Position numbers and translations under genes: made by a program. A stretch of 64,000 bases of DNA from Oscillospiraceae bacterium (lineage in GTDB: Bacteria > Bacillota > Clostridia > Oscillospirales > Ruminococcaceae): positions 126,243-190,242 of the forward strand of contig CACZDM010000002.1 in NCBI GenBank assembly GCA_902779915.1, in the 5' to 3' direction. The notes under the pieces were generated by a model. The model saw only the letters and a list, made by a program, of their open reading frames with translations, was not told the DNA's origin and ran no database searches. Shown here piece by piece: positions 9,001 through 17,466 of this stretch (the first letter of the stretch is position 1; every line of letters starts with the position of its first letter).

Positions 9001-9627
9001 TTATTGCATTTCATAAATTTTTGAATTTAAGCAATCAACAAACTGCATATCATGAGCCACAACAACAATCGTATACTGCTCAGAATTAAGCTCATTTATC
9101 AATTTAACGATCTCCCCTCGATTGTCCTCATCCAACGCAGAAGTTGGCTCATCAAAAAAAATTATCTTTGGATCCAACATCATAGCCCTTATTATAGCGA
9201 GGCGCTGTTTCTGTCCTCCAGAGATTTTGCCAGGATATGCACTCGCTCTATCATAAAGCCCAAATCGCCTGAGCAGGGAATCAATCTTTTTCCCATCATT
9301 TTTAACTATTTCCAAATTTCCTCGAACGGTTAAATTGGGAAATAAATTGTAGTTTTGAAAGACTATCCCAACTTCCGACAAAATTTTGGACTGATCCCTA
9401 GATTTAGCATACACGCCATCCTCAACCAACTTTTTTCCATCGATGATGATGGTCCCGCCGTCTATTTTTTCAAGGCCAACCAGACACCTCAACAAAGTCG
9501 ACTTGCCCCTTCCAGACGAGCCAACAATTGTCACTATCTCGCCTTTTTCAACGCTAAAATTCAAATTCTCAAAAACCATGCTGTTGTCAAAGCGCTTAGT
9601 TATATTTATAGCATCAATCATATTCAT
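9001..9627 (-). CDS. Polar amino-acid ABC transporter, ATP-binding protein
   Basis: Energises uptake at the inner face of the membrane. The 208-aa GlnQ-like subunit has Walker A GSSGRGKST, Q-loop FQNYNLFP, signature ISGGQKQRL (a variant of LSGGQ), Walker B IIFFDEPTSALD and the switch His in VVVAHD. I start at ATG 9627, eight bases after GGTGG. It is slightly shorter than typical 240-aa homologues because it ends soon after the H-loop. Last gene of a three-gene operon with permease and binding lipoprotein. Confidence 0.9.
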   Translation of the reverse strand: MNMIDAINITKRFDNSMVFENLNFSVEKGEIVTIVGSSGRGKSTLLRCLVGLEKIDGGTIIIDGKKLVEDGVYAKSRDQSKILSEVGIVFQNYNLFPNLTVRGNLEIVKNDGKKIDSLLRRFGLYDRASAYPGKISGGQKQRLAIIRAMMLDPKIIFFDEPTSALDEDNRGEIVKLINELNSEQYTIVVVAHDMQFVDCLNSKIYEMQ

Positions 9628-9645
9628 TAGATATACCACCAAAAA

Positions 9646-10275
9646 CTATTCAAATTTCAACCTTTTTTCGAAAATTTTAAACGCCAAATTCACCAACGAA
9701 CAAATAAACAAATACATCGCCGCCGCAACAACATATGCAAAGATGTCTGCGCTTGAATTTACTATATTTTTCGCAGTTGTCAACAATTCTATAACTCCTA
9801 TAGAAAAAATCAATGCAGTATCCTTAACCAAAGCAACCGACTCATTGCAAATTGACGGCAAACAAACTCTCAACATCTGCGGAATGATTATCCTAAAAAC
9901 GGCCTTTAGCTTGGAAATTTTCAAAACCTTTATGCTTTCAAACTGGCCTTTATCGACATTTTTAAGCCCTCCGCGAAAAATCTCAGCAAAATATGCAACA
10001 TAATTCAATATAAAAGCAAACGCTCCAACCAAAAACCTGTCATTCACCTGCAGCGCTGGAAATATGAGCGGCAACCCATAAAACAGAAAAAATATCTGAA
10101 GCAAAAGCGGCGTTCCCCGCATAATCCATATATATGTGTCTATTAAAAACCTAAAAAATTTTAAACTATTCTTTCGCGCAAAACACAAAAGCAAACCAAA
10201 AGGAATTGAAAACACCCAACAAACAGCAAACAATTCCAAAGTCACCAAAAGCCCTTTTAACAATTCTATAAACAT
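9646..10275 (-). CDS. Polar amino-acid ABC transporter, permease
   Basis: The 209-aa membrane protein has a typical HisMQ/GlnP arrangement, with hydrophobic segments near residues 10-30, 45-75, 80-100 and 175-200. It carries a WIMRGTPLLLQIFFLFYGLP opening segment and the cytoplasmic EAA-like region ESIKVLKISKLKAVFRIIIP that docks on the ATPase. The ATG at 10275 is preceded by AGGGGCGG. It is 18 bases upstream of the ATPase gene and forms one operon with it. Confidence 0.92.
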   Translation of the reverse strand: MFIELLKGLLVTLELFAVCWVFSIPFGLLLCFARKNSLKFFRFLIDTYIWIMRGTPLLLQIFFLFYGLPLIFPALQVNDRFLVGAFAFILNYVAYFAEIFRGGLKNVDKGQFESIKVLKISKLKAVFRIIIPQMLRVCLPSICNESVALVKDTALIFSIGVIELLTTAKNIVNSSADIFAYVVAAAMYLFICSLVNLAFKIFEKRLKFE

Positions 10276-10318
10276 CAAAACCGCCCCTGATTTTCAAGGC
10301 ATAGCTTACATTTTCATT

Positions 10319-11113
10319 CTAAGCTGAAAAATTCACGACATTGACCCCAAACCACTTTTCAGAAAGTTCCCTCGCAATGCCCTTCCCAACAACAGTCTTT
10401 AAAGCCGCCTCGACCTGATTTTTTAATTCAACATTCTCTTTTTTAAAAGCTATGACATAGTCTTCAGTTGAAATTTCTTCGCCCAAAGCCCTAAAATCAT
10501 CTTTCATTGACTCTTGAGCTAAATAATGCCTGAAAACGACCTCGTCAACAACAGTTGCATCCGACTTCCACAATTTGACATCATTCAAACAATCAACCAT
10601 ACTGTCAAGCTCTGTTATGGATTTCGCATTTTTTCCAACCTCGCTGTCCTTCAACGCCTGCATCCCCGTCGAGCCCTTCTGAGCGCAAATCAACCTCTGA
10701 TTCAAATCCTCCAAAGACTCAAACTTTGAATCCTTCCTAACAACAACAATCTGCCTATTTTTCATATACGGAGAGCTGAGCAACATGCTCTTTGCCCGAT
10801 CGGGCGTGTATGACATTCCGTTCCAAATCAGATCTATTTTCCCTGAACTGAGCTCAAGCTCTTTAGCGTCCCAATCAATGGGCTGAAACCTAACAGTTTT
10901 TCCCATAACTTTAAAAGTCTCTTTAGCAAGCTCTATGTCAAACCCGGTTGGATCTCCCTTGTCGTCCAAAAATCCCATCGGAGGGACATCAACATCAAAG
11001 CCAACAACGAAATCAGCTTTTTGGTTTCCTTCCTGCTTTTTGCAACCGCTGCAAAAAACAACACTAAGAAAAATAAAACACGACATCAAAATTAAAAAAA
11101 GCCTACTCTTCAC
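10319..11113 (-). CDS. Amino-acid ABC transporter substrate-binding lipoprotein
   Basis: A surface lipoprotein that captures an amino acid for the adjacent permease. The N terminus has a signal peptide ending in lipobox FCSGC, lipidated at the Cys. The rest is a periplasmic-binding-protein type 3 fold with GFDVDVPPMGF near the mature start, the DPTGFDIELAKE segment, and WNGMSYTPDRAKSMLLSSPY. The ligand is not certain; related proteins bind cystine, glutamine or other polar amino acids. Start is GTG 11113 after GGGGTG. First gene of the operon. Confidence 0.92.
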   Translation of the reverse strand: MKSRLFLILMSCFIFLSVVFCSGCKKQEGNQKADFVVGFDVDVPPMGFLDDKGDPTGFDIELAKETFKVMGKTVRFQPIDWDAKELELSSGKIDLIWNGMSYTPDRAKSMLLSSPYMKNRQIVVVRKDSKFESLEDLNQRLICAQKGSTGMQALKDSEVGKNAKSITELDSMVDCLNDVKLWKSDATVVDEVVFRHYLAQESMKDDFRALGEEISTEDYVIAFKKENVELKNQVEAALKTVVGKGIARELSEKWFGVNVVNFSA

Positions 11114-11179
11114 CAAAATTCACCCCACTTTCCATCAACAAAAATCCACATAAAATGACAACTCCATTTAATATTGATC

Positions 11180-11208
11180 ATTCTACCACATGCATGACAA
11201 CTTGTCAA
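11180..11208 (-). promoter_or_regulatory. Promoter of the amino-acid ABC operon
   Basis: On the minus strand, TTGACA (11208-11203), 17 bases, then TAGAAT (11185-11180), about 65 bases before the lipoprotein start. Confidence 0.7.
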
Positions 11209-11289
11209 GAGAAAATTTAAATTTTTATTCAACACATTTGGTATGTTTTCAACCGACATGATACCAGTTAATTTATACATTTAGTAGAA

Positions 11290-11431
11290 TTGCAAAATAA
11301 CGCTAGTTGAAATATTTAATTTTGTCATATTGTGTCCTTGTAAACATTTTGCTAAAAAAATCCGATTGTTTGCTCAAAATTTCCAACAATTTCCCATATC
11401 ATTAAATGCATTCTAAAAAACAATGCAAAAA
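11290..11431. repeat. Copy 2 of a diverged 140-bp dispersed repeat
   Basis: Partner of 7336-7475. The ends match exactly while the middle has substitutions and stop codons in the frame that is open in copy 1. It could be an old mobile-element remnant or a conserved non-coding element. Confidence 0.5.
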
Positions 11432-11684
11432 CGAAAAACCACCCTTAACAAAACAATATGTGTTATATAAAAATATTAAATATCGTTCTCGTCAATTTGT
11501 TGGGATAAAATCAAAATAATTAATTTTAAAATAAGAAAAGGAAAAATTTTCAAATAGAACTAATAAAAACTAAATTAATGGTAATAATATTAATGCTGGG
11601 CACGCTGATTTAGGTGGAAAATTAAGTTAAAATTCATTAGGTTACAAAAATTTTTGACTAAAAAAATCGCATCCGATTGCTGGG

Positions 11685-11736
11685 CTTTGATCTAAATTTT
11701 CGGTTTGAATCAGAAATTTGAGTTGATAGATCAAAG
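11685..11736. repeat. Inverted repeat with 10-bp perfect arms
   Basis: CTTTGATCTA (11685-11694) pairs with TAGATCAAAG (11727-11736), and AAATTT runs next to each arm extend the stem with one bulge. The loop is short and no T-tract follows, so it is not a standard terminator. It could be a regulator binding site or an element end, 225 bases before the Nif11 peptide gene. Confidence 0.5.
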
Positions 11737-11960
11737 ATAATTTAAATTTCAGTCACTCAGCATAAATCAAAAATTGGGTGGTGATGTTTTTAAGGTTTGT
11801 TGCTGATTTTGGTGATTTAAAGTGAAAAAAATATAATTAGAATGATAAAAATTAGGTTAGTCATATATATACATTCTTTGTGAATTATATTGCTCACTTT
11901 TAAATCATGGCAAAAATAGTTTTTATAATTTAAATTTTTATGATTTAGGAGAAAATAAAT

Positions 11961-12260
11961 ATGAATTTTAATGAATTTGTTGAAAGAGATGAAAAAGCTC
12001 TTGAAAAAGCTTCAAAATGTCGCAATATTGATGAATTCAGGAAACTTGTTAATGAACATCACATTGATTATAGAGGCGAAGAGGAACTTGAAAACGCCTG
12101 GAGCTGGGTTAAAAGCCAGGTTAAAAATCAAGATGGCGAATTGGACGATGATGCGCTAAATTCAGTTGCTGGCGGCAAAAAAGACAGCTATAGCACATCA
12201 AACACATTCAATAACTGCACAGGAGCAACCGGAGGCAGCTCTAACGCTTCTTCAAGCTGA
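11961..12260 (+). CDS. Nif11-type leader, ribosomal peptide precursor
   Basis: The 99-aa product reads as a Nif11/NHLP precursor: a helical acidic leader starting MNFNEFVERDEKALEKASK, ending in ELDDDALNSVAGG, followed by a 27-residue core rich in Ser, Thr, Asn and Gly with one Cys. The double-glycine site fits cleavage by a C39 peptidase-ABC exporter, one of which starts at 63.86 kb. ATG follows a good TAGGAG site and a terminator closes the gene, so it is monocistronic. No modification enzyme is adjacent; its maturase is unknown. Confidence 0.82.
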   Translation: MNFNEFVERDEKALEKASKCRNIDEFRKLVNEHHIDYRGEEELENAWSWVKSQVKNQDGELDDDALNSVAGGKKDSYSTSNTFNNCTGATGGSSNASSS

Positions 12261-12308
12261 GAAATTTAACAATATGATTAATTAAAGCTGATAATAACTA
12301 AAAAAATT

Positions 12309-12351
12309 GATCACACTCATAAATTAAAGCGAGTGTGGTCTTCGCTTTTTT
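12309..12351 (+). terminator. Terminator of the Nif11 peptide gene
   Basis: Arms GATCACACTC (12309-12318) and GAGTGTGGTC (12331-12340), followed by a T-rich run. Confidence 0.75.
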
Positions 12352-12422
12352 AAATAATTTTCACATAATTTTCTCTGAATTTATATAAATATTTAATAAA
12401 TAGCACCATAGGAGTTGAATTT

Positions 12423-12665
12423 ATGGAAAATACCCTGTCTGATTTGAAAAAAGGTGAGATGTGTCAAATAAAAAACATTATCGCGAAAGATCAAATAAAA
12501 CAACGGTTATATGACATTGGAATGATCCCCGGGACGACTGTTAAATGCCTGCAAAAGAGCATGTTTGGAGACCCGATCGCATATTTGATCAGGGGAACTG
12601 TTATTGCTTTGCGAAAACAAAATTCTTCAAAAATTTTTGTCATAAAAAACGAGGAGGCTTTATAA
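12423..12665 (+). CDS. feoA: Ferrous iron transport protein A
   Basis: The 80-aa SH3-like protein has the FeoA pattern: LSDLKKGEMCQIKNI at the start, RLYDIGMIPGTTVKCLQ in the middle and an AYLIRGTVIALRK strand. FeoA assists the FeoB iron permease at the cytoplasmic membrane. The ATG follows a TAGGAG site. Its stop is one base before the feoB start, so the two are translationally linked. Confidence 0.93.
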   Translation: MENTLSDLKKGEMCQIKNIIAKDQIKQRLYDIGMIPGTTVKCLQKSMFGDPIAYLIRGTVIALRKQNSSKIFVIKNEEAL

Positions 12666-12666
12666 T

Positions 12667-13938
12667 TTGAAAAAACAACGCTCTAGCGGCAGAGTTGTCG
12701 CATTGATTGGAAATCCAAACGTCGGAAAAAGCACAATTTTCAACGCCATAACGGGAATGCATCAGCACACGGGCAATTGGCCTGGAAAAACCGTCAGCAT
12801 CGCACAAGGTGAGTTTGATTTTAATGGCAAAAAATACGATTTGATCGACCTTCCTGGATCATATAGCTTAAGCACACTTTCAGCAGAGGAAGAGGTTGCA
12901 AGAGATTTTATTTTCTTTAACAAGCCAGATGCTGTTGTTGTCGTTTGCGATGCAACCTGCCTGGAAAGAAATTTAAACATAGCCCTACAAATTATCGCGT
13001 CAGTCAAAAATGTTATATTATGTATAAATTTAATGGATCAGGCAACAAAAAGAGGACTTAAAATAAACTGCGATGAACTGTCCGAGCAGTTGGGGGTTTG
13101 TGTTGTCGGGATATCCGCTCGCAGTAAAAAAAACATACATAGTTTGATTGAGAAAATTGAATTAGTTTGTCAAAACAACTATAATAAAAACGCAAAATGT
13201 CAATACTATGAGCCAATTCAAACTAAAGTTGAAAATCTTTCAAAATATATAAAAACTAAAAATATAAACGAAAAATTTGTTGCATTAAAATTGCTGAGTG
13301 ATGATAAAAATTTCATAAATAATCTGATTTTAAATAAAGAATTTCAAAATTCAGACTCAAGAGAATTAAAACTCGAATTGGAAAATTGCAGAAATGATTT
13401 AATTAAAAAATATTCTGATCAAAATATTATGCATGATTCACTTTTATCTCAATTCACTAAAAGAGCGGAATCTATTTCCAAAACATGTATATTAAAAACG
13501 AATAAATCTAAAAAAATTAAATGTTTAGATGATTTTTTAACAAACAAGTGGACCGGATTGCCGTCAATAATATTATTACTTTGCGTTGTTTTTTGGATAA
13601 CAATAGCAGGAGCTAATGCCCCGTCGGAAGCTTTATCTGGATTTTTGTTTAAAATTCAAGACATATTAAGTGATTTTCTAAACCTAATAAAAATTCCCGG
13701 CTGGATTGAAGGTATATTAATTCAAGGAATGTTTAGGACTTTGGCTTGGGTTATTTCAGTTATGCTGCCACCTATGGCGATTTTTTTCCCTATTTTCACA
13801 TTGCTTGAAGATTTTGGATATCTCCCAAGAGTTGCATTTCATCTGGATTGCGCATTTAAAAAAGCTGGTGCATGCGGCAAACAAGCGCTCACCACATGTG
13901 GAGACATTTTTTTGAGTTCCATTATAAATTATGAATAA
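12667..13938 (+). CDS. feoB: FeoB, N-terminal part, interrupted by the recombinase element
   Basis: Encodes the G-protein domain and first membrane segments of the ferrous iron permease. TTG start after a GAGGAGG site. Visible motifs are G1 GNPNVGKST, G2 TGNWPGKTV, G3 DLPGSYSL, G4 NLMDQ, and membrane segments from about residue 300. The native reading ends at Cys411; twelve further residues and the stop codon at 13936-13938 come from the inserted element. As it stands the 423-aa product lacks most of the permease. The rest of the gene is at 17471-18322. If the element is excised, the frame reads through. Confidence 0.93.
   Translation: MKKQRSSGRVVALIGNPNVGKSTIFNAITGMHQHTGNWPGKTVSIAQGEFDFNGKKYDLIDLPGSYSLSTLSAEEEVARDFIFFNKPDAVVVVCDATCLERNLNIALQIIASVKNVILCINLMDQATKRGLKINCDELSEQLGVCVVGISARSKKNIHSLIEKIELVCQNNYNKNAKCQYYEPIQTKVENLSKYIKTKNINEKFVALKLLSDDKNFINNLILNKEFQNSDSRELKLELENCRNDLIKKYSDQNIMHDSLLSQFTKRAESISKTCILKTNKSKKIKCLDDFLTNKWTGLPSIILLLCVVFWITIAGANAPSEALSGFLFKIQDILSDFLNLIKIPGWIEGILIQGMFRTLAWVISVMLPPMAIFFPIFTLLEDFGYLPRVAFHLDCAFKKAGACGKQALTTCGDIFLSSIINYE
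13893..13899 (+). repeat. Left attachment core of the feoB element
   Basis: CACATGT, identical to 17467-17473. Inside the element it is followed by GGAG and ACATT (13904-13908). Confidence 0.75.
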
Positions 13939-13954
13939 ATCATTTTTTTCCAAT

Positions 13955-14836
13955 TTAATTTGATAATTTAACATATTTTTGCTTGTTTTTTTGGCCATAT
14001 ACTTTAGTTAAAAATATATAAAAAACCACTAATAATACAAAAATAATAGCAAAATTAATCAATATAATTAAAAATTCATTCCAGATCTCGCAATAACATT
14101 TTTTTGCAAAATTTTTGAAAACAATATTTGAAATTGGTATATTTCCCTCAACGTTGAATATTTTGCTTGATGTTAAAATTAAAGAGAATGAAAGACAACT
14201 TCCAGCAAAGATAGCTATTAATAATTTTGTCAGTTCATGCAATTTTTTTCGATTTATTAGAACTAAAATTATAATCATGAACAATAACAAAGTCAATCCG
14301 ATTAAGACATATACGCCAAAAAAGTTTTTTTCCATTTCAATTAAGGCTCTAATTTGCGCATTGCAAGGAATCGACGTGTGTGAAGCGTAAATTTGTCCGC
14401 AAAATGAAGCCAATTTGTGTAGGTTATCGGAAACGCCCTCAGTTATTTTGTAGCCATTGCTTGTCCCATATTCAACAAATTTTCCATACAGCATGTCTTC
14501 AAAATCCGAGCTATGATCTTCATCTTCGTTATTATATAATTTTTCAAAAGAATTCAAAATATCACACTCTACGTTATCTTTACTTGCGATAGTCATAAAA
14601 AAATCACTAGAAAATCCGCTATCCTTTCCCAGTTTTTCCATATTATTTCTAATTTGTTCTGCGCAAGTCTCTATATAATCACTATGTTGCAAATTTTTCA
14701 CAATGAAACTTTTATTAAACAAAGTGTTATTTATAATAAAGACTGTTGTTAAAAACATGATAATGAGACATGTAGAAAATGCGATTAATATAGACAAAAA
14801 TTTTTTTATAAAACTCGAATTATTAGAAAATATCAC
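13955..14836 (-). CDS. Multi-pass membrane protein beside the sortase
   Basis: The 293-aa product has a hydrophobic segment near residues 12-34, an extracytoplasmic region of about 135 residues with two or three Cys, then three more membrane segments (about 173-195, 205-226 and 255-280) and a basic tail. Not recognised. The extracytoplasmic part, rich in Asp/Glu/Asn, could contact the cell wall. It follows the sortase gene by 26 bases and is probably co-transcribed, so a shared surface role is likely (inference). Start is a GTG with only a moderate upstream site; the exact start is uncertain. Confidence 0.7.
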   Translation of the reverse strand: MIFSNNSSFIKKFLSILIAFSTCLIIMFLTTVFIINNTLFNKSFIVKNLQHSDYIETCAEQIRNNMEKLGKDSGFSSDFFMTIASKDNVECDILNSFEKLYNNEDEDHSSDFEDMLYGKFVEYGTSNGYKITEGVSDNLHKLASFCGQIYASHTSIPCNAQIRALIEMEKNFFGVYVLIGLTLLLFMIIILVLINRKKLHELTKLLIAIFAGSCLSFSLILTSSKIFNVEGNIPISNIVFKNFAKKCYCEIWNEFLIILINFAIIFVLLVVFYIFLTKVYGQKNKQKYVKLSN

Positions 14837-14862
14837 AACACGTCACTATTCCTTTCTAAATA

Positions 14863-15507
14863 TTATAGAAAAATCTTCGGACCTGAAATATATTTTGCAT
14901 AGACGAAATATCTGGTTGGAGTTTGATATGCATTAAAGGGATAACAGGTGTATAATATAACATTTTCCTCTTTTTTTTTCAAATCATACGCAGATTCATC
15001 ATCGGCATCTGCAATTTTAGTGTTAACAATGGTATATACATAATTTCCATATGTGGTTTCGATGTGAATTTGATCGCCAATCGCAGCGTCTCCAAGCCCT
15101 TTGCAATACCCCATATTGTGGCTGCAAATCAAGATTGTTCGACCCTGCCCCGGCAGGTATGCGCCCTCAAACGTCCCTATGCCTTTTGCCAGCTCGCTTT
15201 TGCCATCTCCATAGTATAGCGGCGCATTGATTTTCGCCGTTTCAATCCAAAGTTTTCCATATTTAGAGCCACTTTTTGGAGGAAATTTAATCCCATTTGG
15301 CCCGAAAATATCATCAGCAAAAAAGGCGTTTTTGTGTTCAAAATTCATCTGATCAAACATTTCGTGGTCTTCAAACTGCAAAACTTCGTCTATAACTTCA
15401 ACATACGGCTCGGCAATCGGTTTTAATGATATATATAAAATAAATGTTCCAGCCAAACAAAACAACACTGAAAGAAAAATTATCGAAACCAGAATGTTTT
15501 TTTTCAC
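14863..15507 (-). CDS. Sortase, class D-like
   Basis: A membrane-anchored transpeptidase that would attach surface proteins. The 214-aa product has an N-terminal membrane anchor (about residues 5-28), the catalytic His in ICSHNMGYC, the catalytic Cys in LYTCYPF, and the Arg in TPTRYFVY. An insertion-free single domain and the KLWIETAKINAPLYYGD opening point to class D or E. The start is GTG 15507. No LPxTG-type substrate is visible in the window. It is cargo of the feoB element and heads a two-gene unit. Confidence 0.88.
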   Translation of the reverse strand: MKKNILVSIIFLSVLFCLAGTFILYISLKPIAEPYVEVIDEVLQFEDHEMFDQMNFEHKNAFFADDIFGPNGIKFPPKSGSKYGKLWIETAKINAPLYYGDGKSELAKGIGTFEGAYLPGQGRTILICSHNMGYCKGLGDAAIGDQIHIETTYGNYVYTIVNTKIADADDESAYDLKKKEENVILYTCYPFNAYQTPTRYFVYAKYISGPKIFL

Positions 15508-15556
15508 ACCAAACCCACCTTATCCACAAGTTTTAGCCAAAAACTATACCATGCTG

Positions 15557-15585
15557 ATTATAGCATTTTTAAATATTTTTTTCAA
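15557..15585 (-). promoter_or_regulatory. Promoter of the sortase unit
   Basis: On the minus strand TTGAAA (15585-15580), 17 bases, TATAAT (15562-15557), 50 bases before the sortase GTG. This suggests the cargo is expressed independently of the recombinase. Confidence 0.65.
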
Positions 15586-15614
15586 ATATTTGTTTTAAAT
15601 TGTAAATAAAAATT

Positions 15615-17195
15615 CTATATGTGTATTTTTTCACACAGATTTTCGCATTTGCACTTTGTATATATTTTTATTTTTTGTTTTTTTATTTTTGATATATTTT
15701 TATATTTGTCTTGAGCGTCATAAATTTCCCCTTGAAAAATTTCGATTTTTTCGACAAAAGCAACCAGCAATTTTTGACTTAATTTTTCAATATTTTTTTG
15801 AGAATTTATGATATTGCTGATTAATTTTGAAATATCTATGTTTTGACTAAAATTTGAATCTGTCATGTTTTGTATATTATTTTTTTCTAATTCATATTTT
15901 TTCAAAAGAAAATCAAAATTTTCACAGGATATGTTCCCTTCATACTTGTCATCGTAGAGTTTTTGGATTTTATTTTGAACTTGTTGCTTTTGAAAATTAA
16001 CAGATATATTTGAATTTATATTATATAATTCACATAAACCCTTCTCAATCTTTGAATATAGCAATTTGTTGTCTATTTTACTTTTATGTATTATATTTTT
16101 AATTGCATTTAACACTATTTGACAAAGCATATCGTAATCAACATGATGATTTGTGCAGCCTGATTTTCCCTGTGCTTTATATTTTCCACAAGCGAGGTTA
16201 GCGGTTGAGCCTTTTTTGTTATTATTGACTGTTGACATATTTTTCCCACAATCGCCACACCTAGCAATGCCCGAAAAAATGTTTTTAAAACCACATAATT
16301 TCGAATTAGTTCGAATTAAAATCAATCTTTGAACTTCTTCCCAGGATTTTTCATCAATTATTGGATCGTGCATATTTTTAACAACAATCCAATCTTTTTT
16401 TGGATTTCTTTTGCAATTTTTGCTTTTAAACGAAATTTTTCTAAATTTATTCTGTGCAATATGTCCGCAATAAACGACATTTTGTAGTATTTTTAAAACA
16501 TTGCTTGATTTCCATTTTGCACTATTTGCATGGGAATTTATAGAGCCGGTCTGTCGATACACTAAAGGTGTTGATATTTTTTGTCTGTTTAAACTGTCTG
16601 CTATTTGCGCAGGATTAAGTCCTGTTTTTGCCATATTAAAAATTAATTTAACAATATGTTGAATTTTTTTGTCAATAATCAGTTTATTTTTGTTGCAAGC
16701 ATCTTTAACATATCCATACGGCGCAAAGCTTCCAATATATTCTCCTGACTCGACCTTTGCCCTTAAAGCGCTCCTTATTTTGTTGGAAATATCTCGCGCA
16801 TATAATTCATTTACGACGTTAGTTATTGAAGCAACCATTGGAAAATTTGTGACATTATCGGTGTCTATTCCTTCGTTGACAGAAAAATATCTAACATTAT
16901 TTTCCGGAAAATATTCGTCTAGCAGCTGGCTCACCATGGCGCTGTTTCTCCCAAGTCGAGACAAATCTTTGCTGATAACAACGCTAATTAACCCCTCTTT
17001 AATGTCCTTTAACAAGCGATTTAAAGCAGGCCTTTGAAAGTTCACACCCGAAAATCCATCATCAATATATTCCTTCAGATTGACATATCCTAAACTATGC
17101 GCAAAATTTCTCAATATCTTTCGTTGATTATCTATTGATTCACTTTCCTTTCCGATCAAGTCTTCGTGGGATATTCTCATATACATTCCAACCAT
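15615..17195 (-). CDS. Large serine recombinase
   Basis: A site-specific integrase/excisionase of the large serine (TnpX/CcrA-like) class, 526 aa. The catalytic domain shows YMRISHED (nucleophile Ser9), DDGFSGVNFQRPALNRLL, and SRLGRN. A recombinase domain follows (about 165-270, YGYVKDACNKNKLIIDKKIQ onward), then a zinc ribbon (CGDCGKN and a later C..C pair) and a coiled-coil region (about 385-480). Full length. It lies 270 bases from the right core site, the usual place for an integrase gene. It is the obvious enzyme for moving the element in and out of feoB. Confidence 0.95.
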   Translation of the reverse strand: MVGMYMRISHEDLIGKESESIDNQRKILRNFAHSLGYVNLKEYIDDGFSGVNFQRPALNRLLKDIKEGLISVVISKDLSRLGRNSAMVSQLLDEYFPENNVRYFSVNEGIDTDNVTNFPMVASITNVVNELYARDISNKIRSALRAKVESGEYIGSFAPYGYVKDACNKNKLIIDKKIQHIVKLIFNMAKTGLNPAQIADSLNRQKISTPLVYRQTGSINSHANSAKWKSSNVLKILQNVVYCGHIAQNKFRKISFKSKNCKRNPKKDWIVVKNMHDPIIDEKSWEEVQRLILIRTNSKLCGFKNIFSGIARCGDCGKNMSTVNNNKKGSTANLACGKYKAQGKSGCTNHHVDYDMLCQIVLNAIKNIIHKSKIDNKLLYSKIEKGLCELYNINSNISVNFQKQQVQNKIQKLYDDKYEGNISCENFDFLLKKYELEKNNIQNMTDSNFSQNIDISKLISNIINSQKNIEKLSQKLLVAFVEKIEIFQGEIYDAQDKYKNISKIKKQKIKIYTKCKCENLCEKIHI

Positions 17196-17196
17196 T

Positions 17197-17349
17197 TTAA
17201 ATCACATCCTCTTTGTTCGCTTCAAGGCGATTAGTTTCTATATATTCATATATTTGTGATAGGTATAATTTATATAATATATTGTTTAATTTTTCATTTC
17301 CCGATATAATTTCAACTTCAAATTCAAATTTATCAATTGCTCTTGACAT
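17197..17349 (-). CDS. Small 50-aa protein encoded just upstream of the recombinase
   Basis: ATG at 17349, stop one base before the recombinase ATG. The product begins MSRAIDKFEFEVEII and ends with a charged helix-like segment (YEYIETNRLEANKED). A GGAG lies 12 bases upstream, somewhat far. Tight coupling to the recombinase and small charged nature make it a candidate directionality factor or a helper, but this is inference; I do not recognise a family. Confidence 0.5.
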   Translation of the reverse strand: MSRAIDKFEFEVEIISGNEKLNNILYKLYLSQIYEYIETNRLEANKEDVI

Positions 17350-17466
17350 ATCACATATCAGCTCCAAATTTAATAATCAGTATAGAATAAAAAATTATAT
17401 CTAATAAATATTAATGTCTTTGGGTTTTATTGCATGTCCCCCAAAAAAACTCAAAATAATGTTTAT

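Larger units (their letters stand above)
11209..11960. other. 750-bp gene-poor stretch
   Basis: No convincing reading frame on either strand. It contains the second copy of the 140-bp repeat (11290-11431), a 52-bp inverted repeat (11685-11736), and the ribosome site TTTAGGAG of the Nif11 peptide gene near its right end. The rest is AT-rich. A run of in-frame sense codons at about 11,560-11,635 is interrupted by stops and may be a gene remnant. Confidence 0.5.

Noticed and set aside
11560..11640. Remnant coding sequence with Asn/Gly-rich residues
   Set aside because: Interrupted by stop codons and without a start; at best a decayed gene end.
12762..13007. Reverse-strand frame inside feoB
   Set aside because: A shadow of the well-supported GTPase domain.
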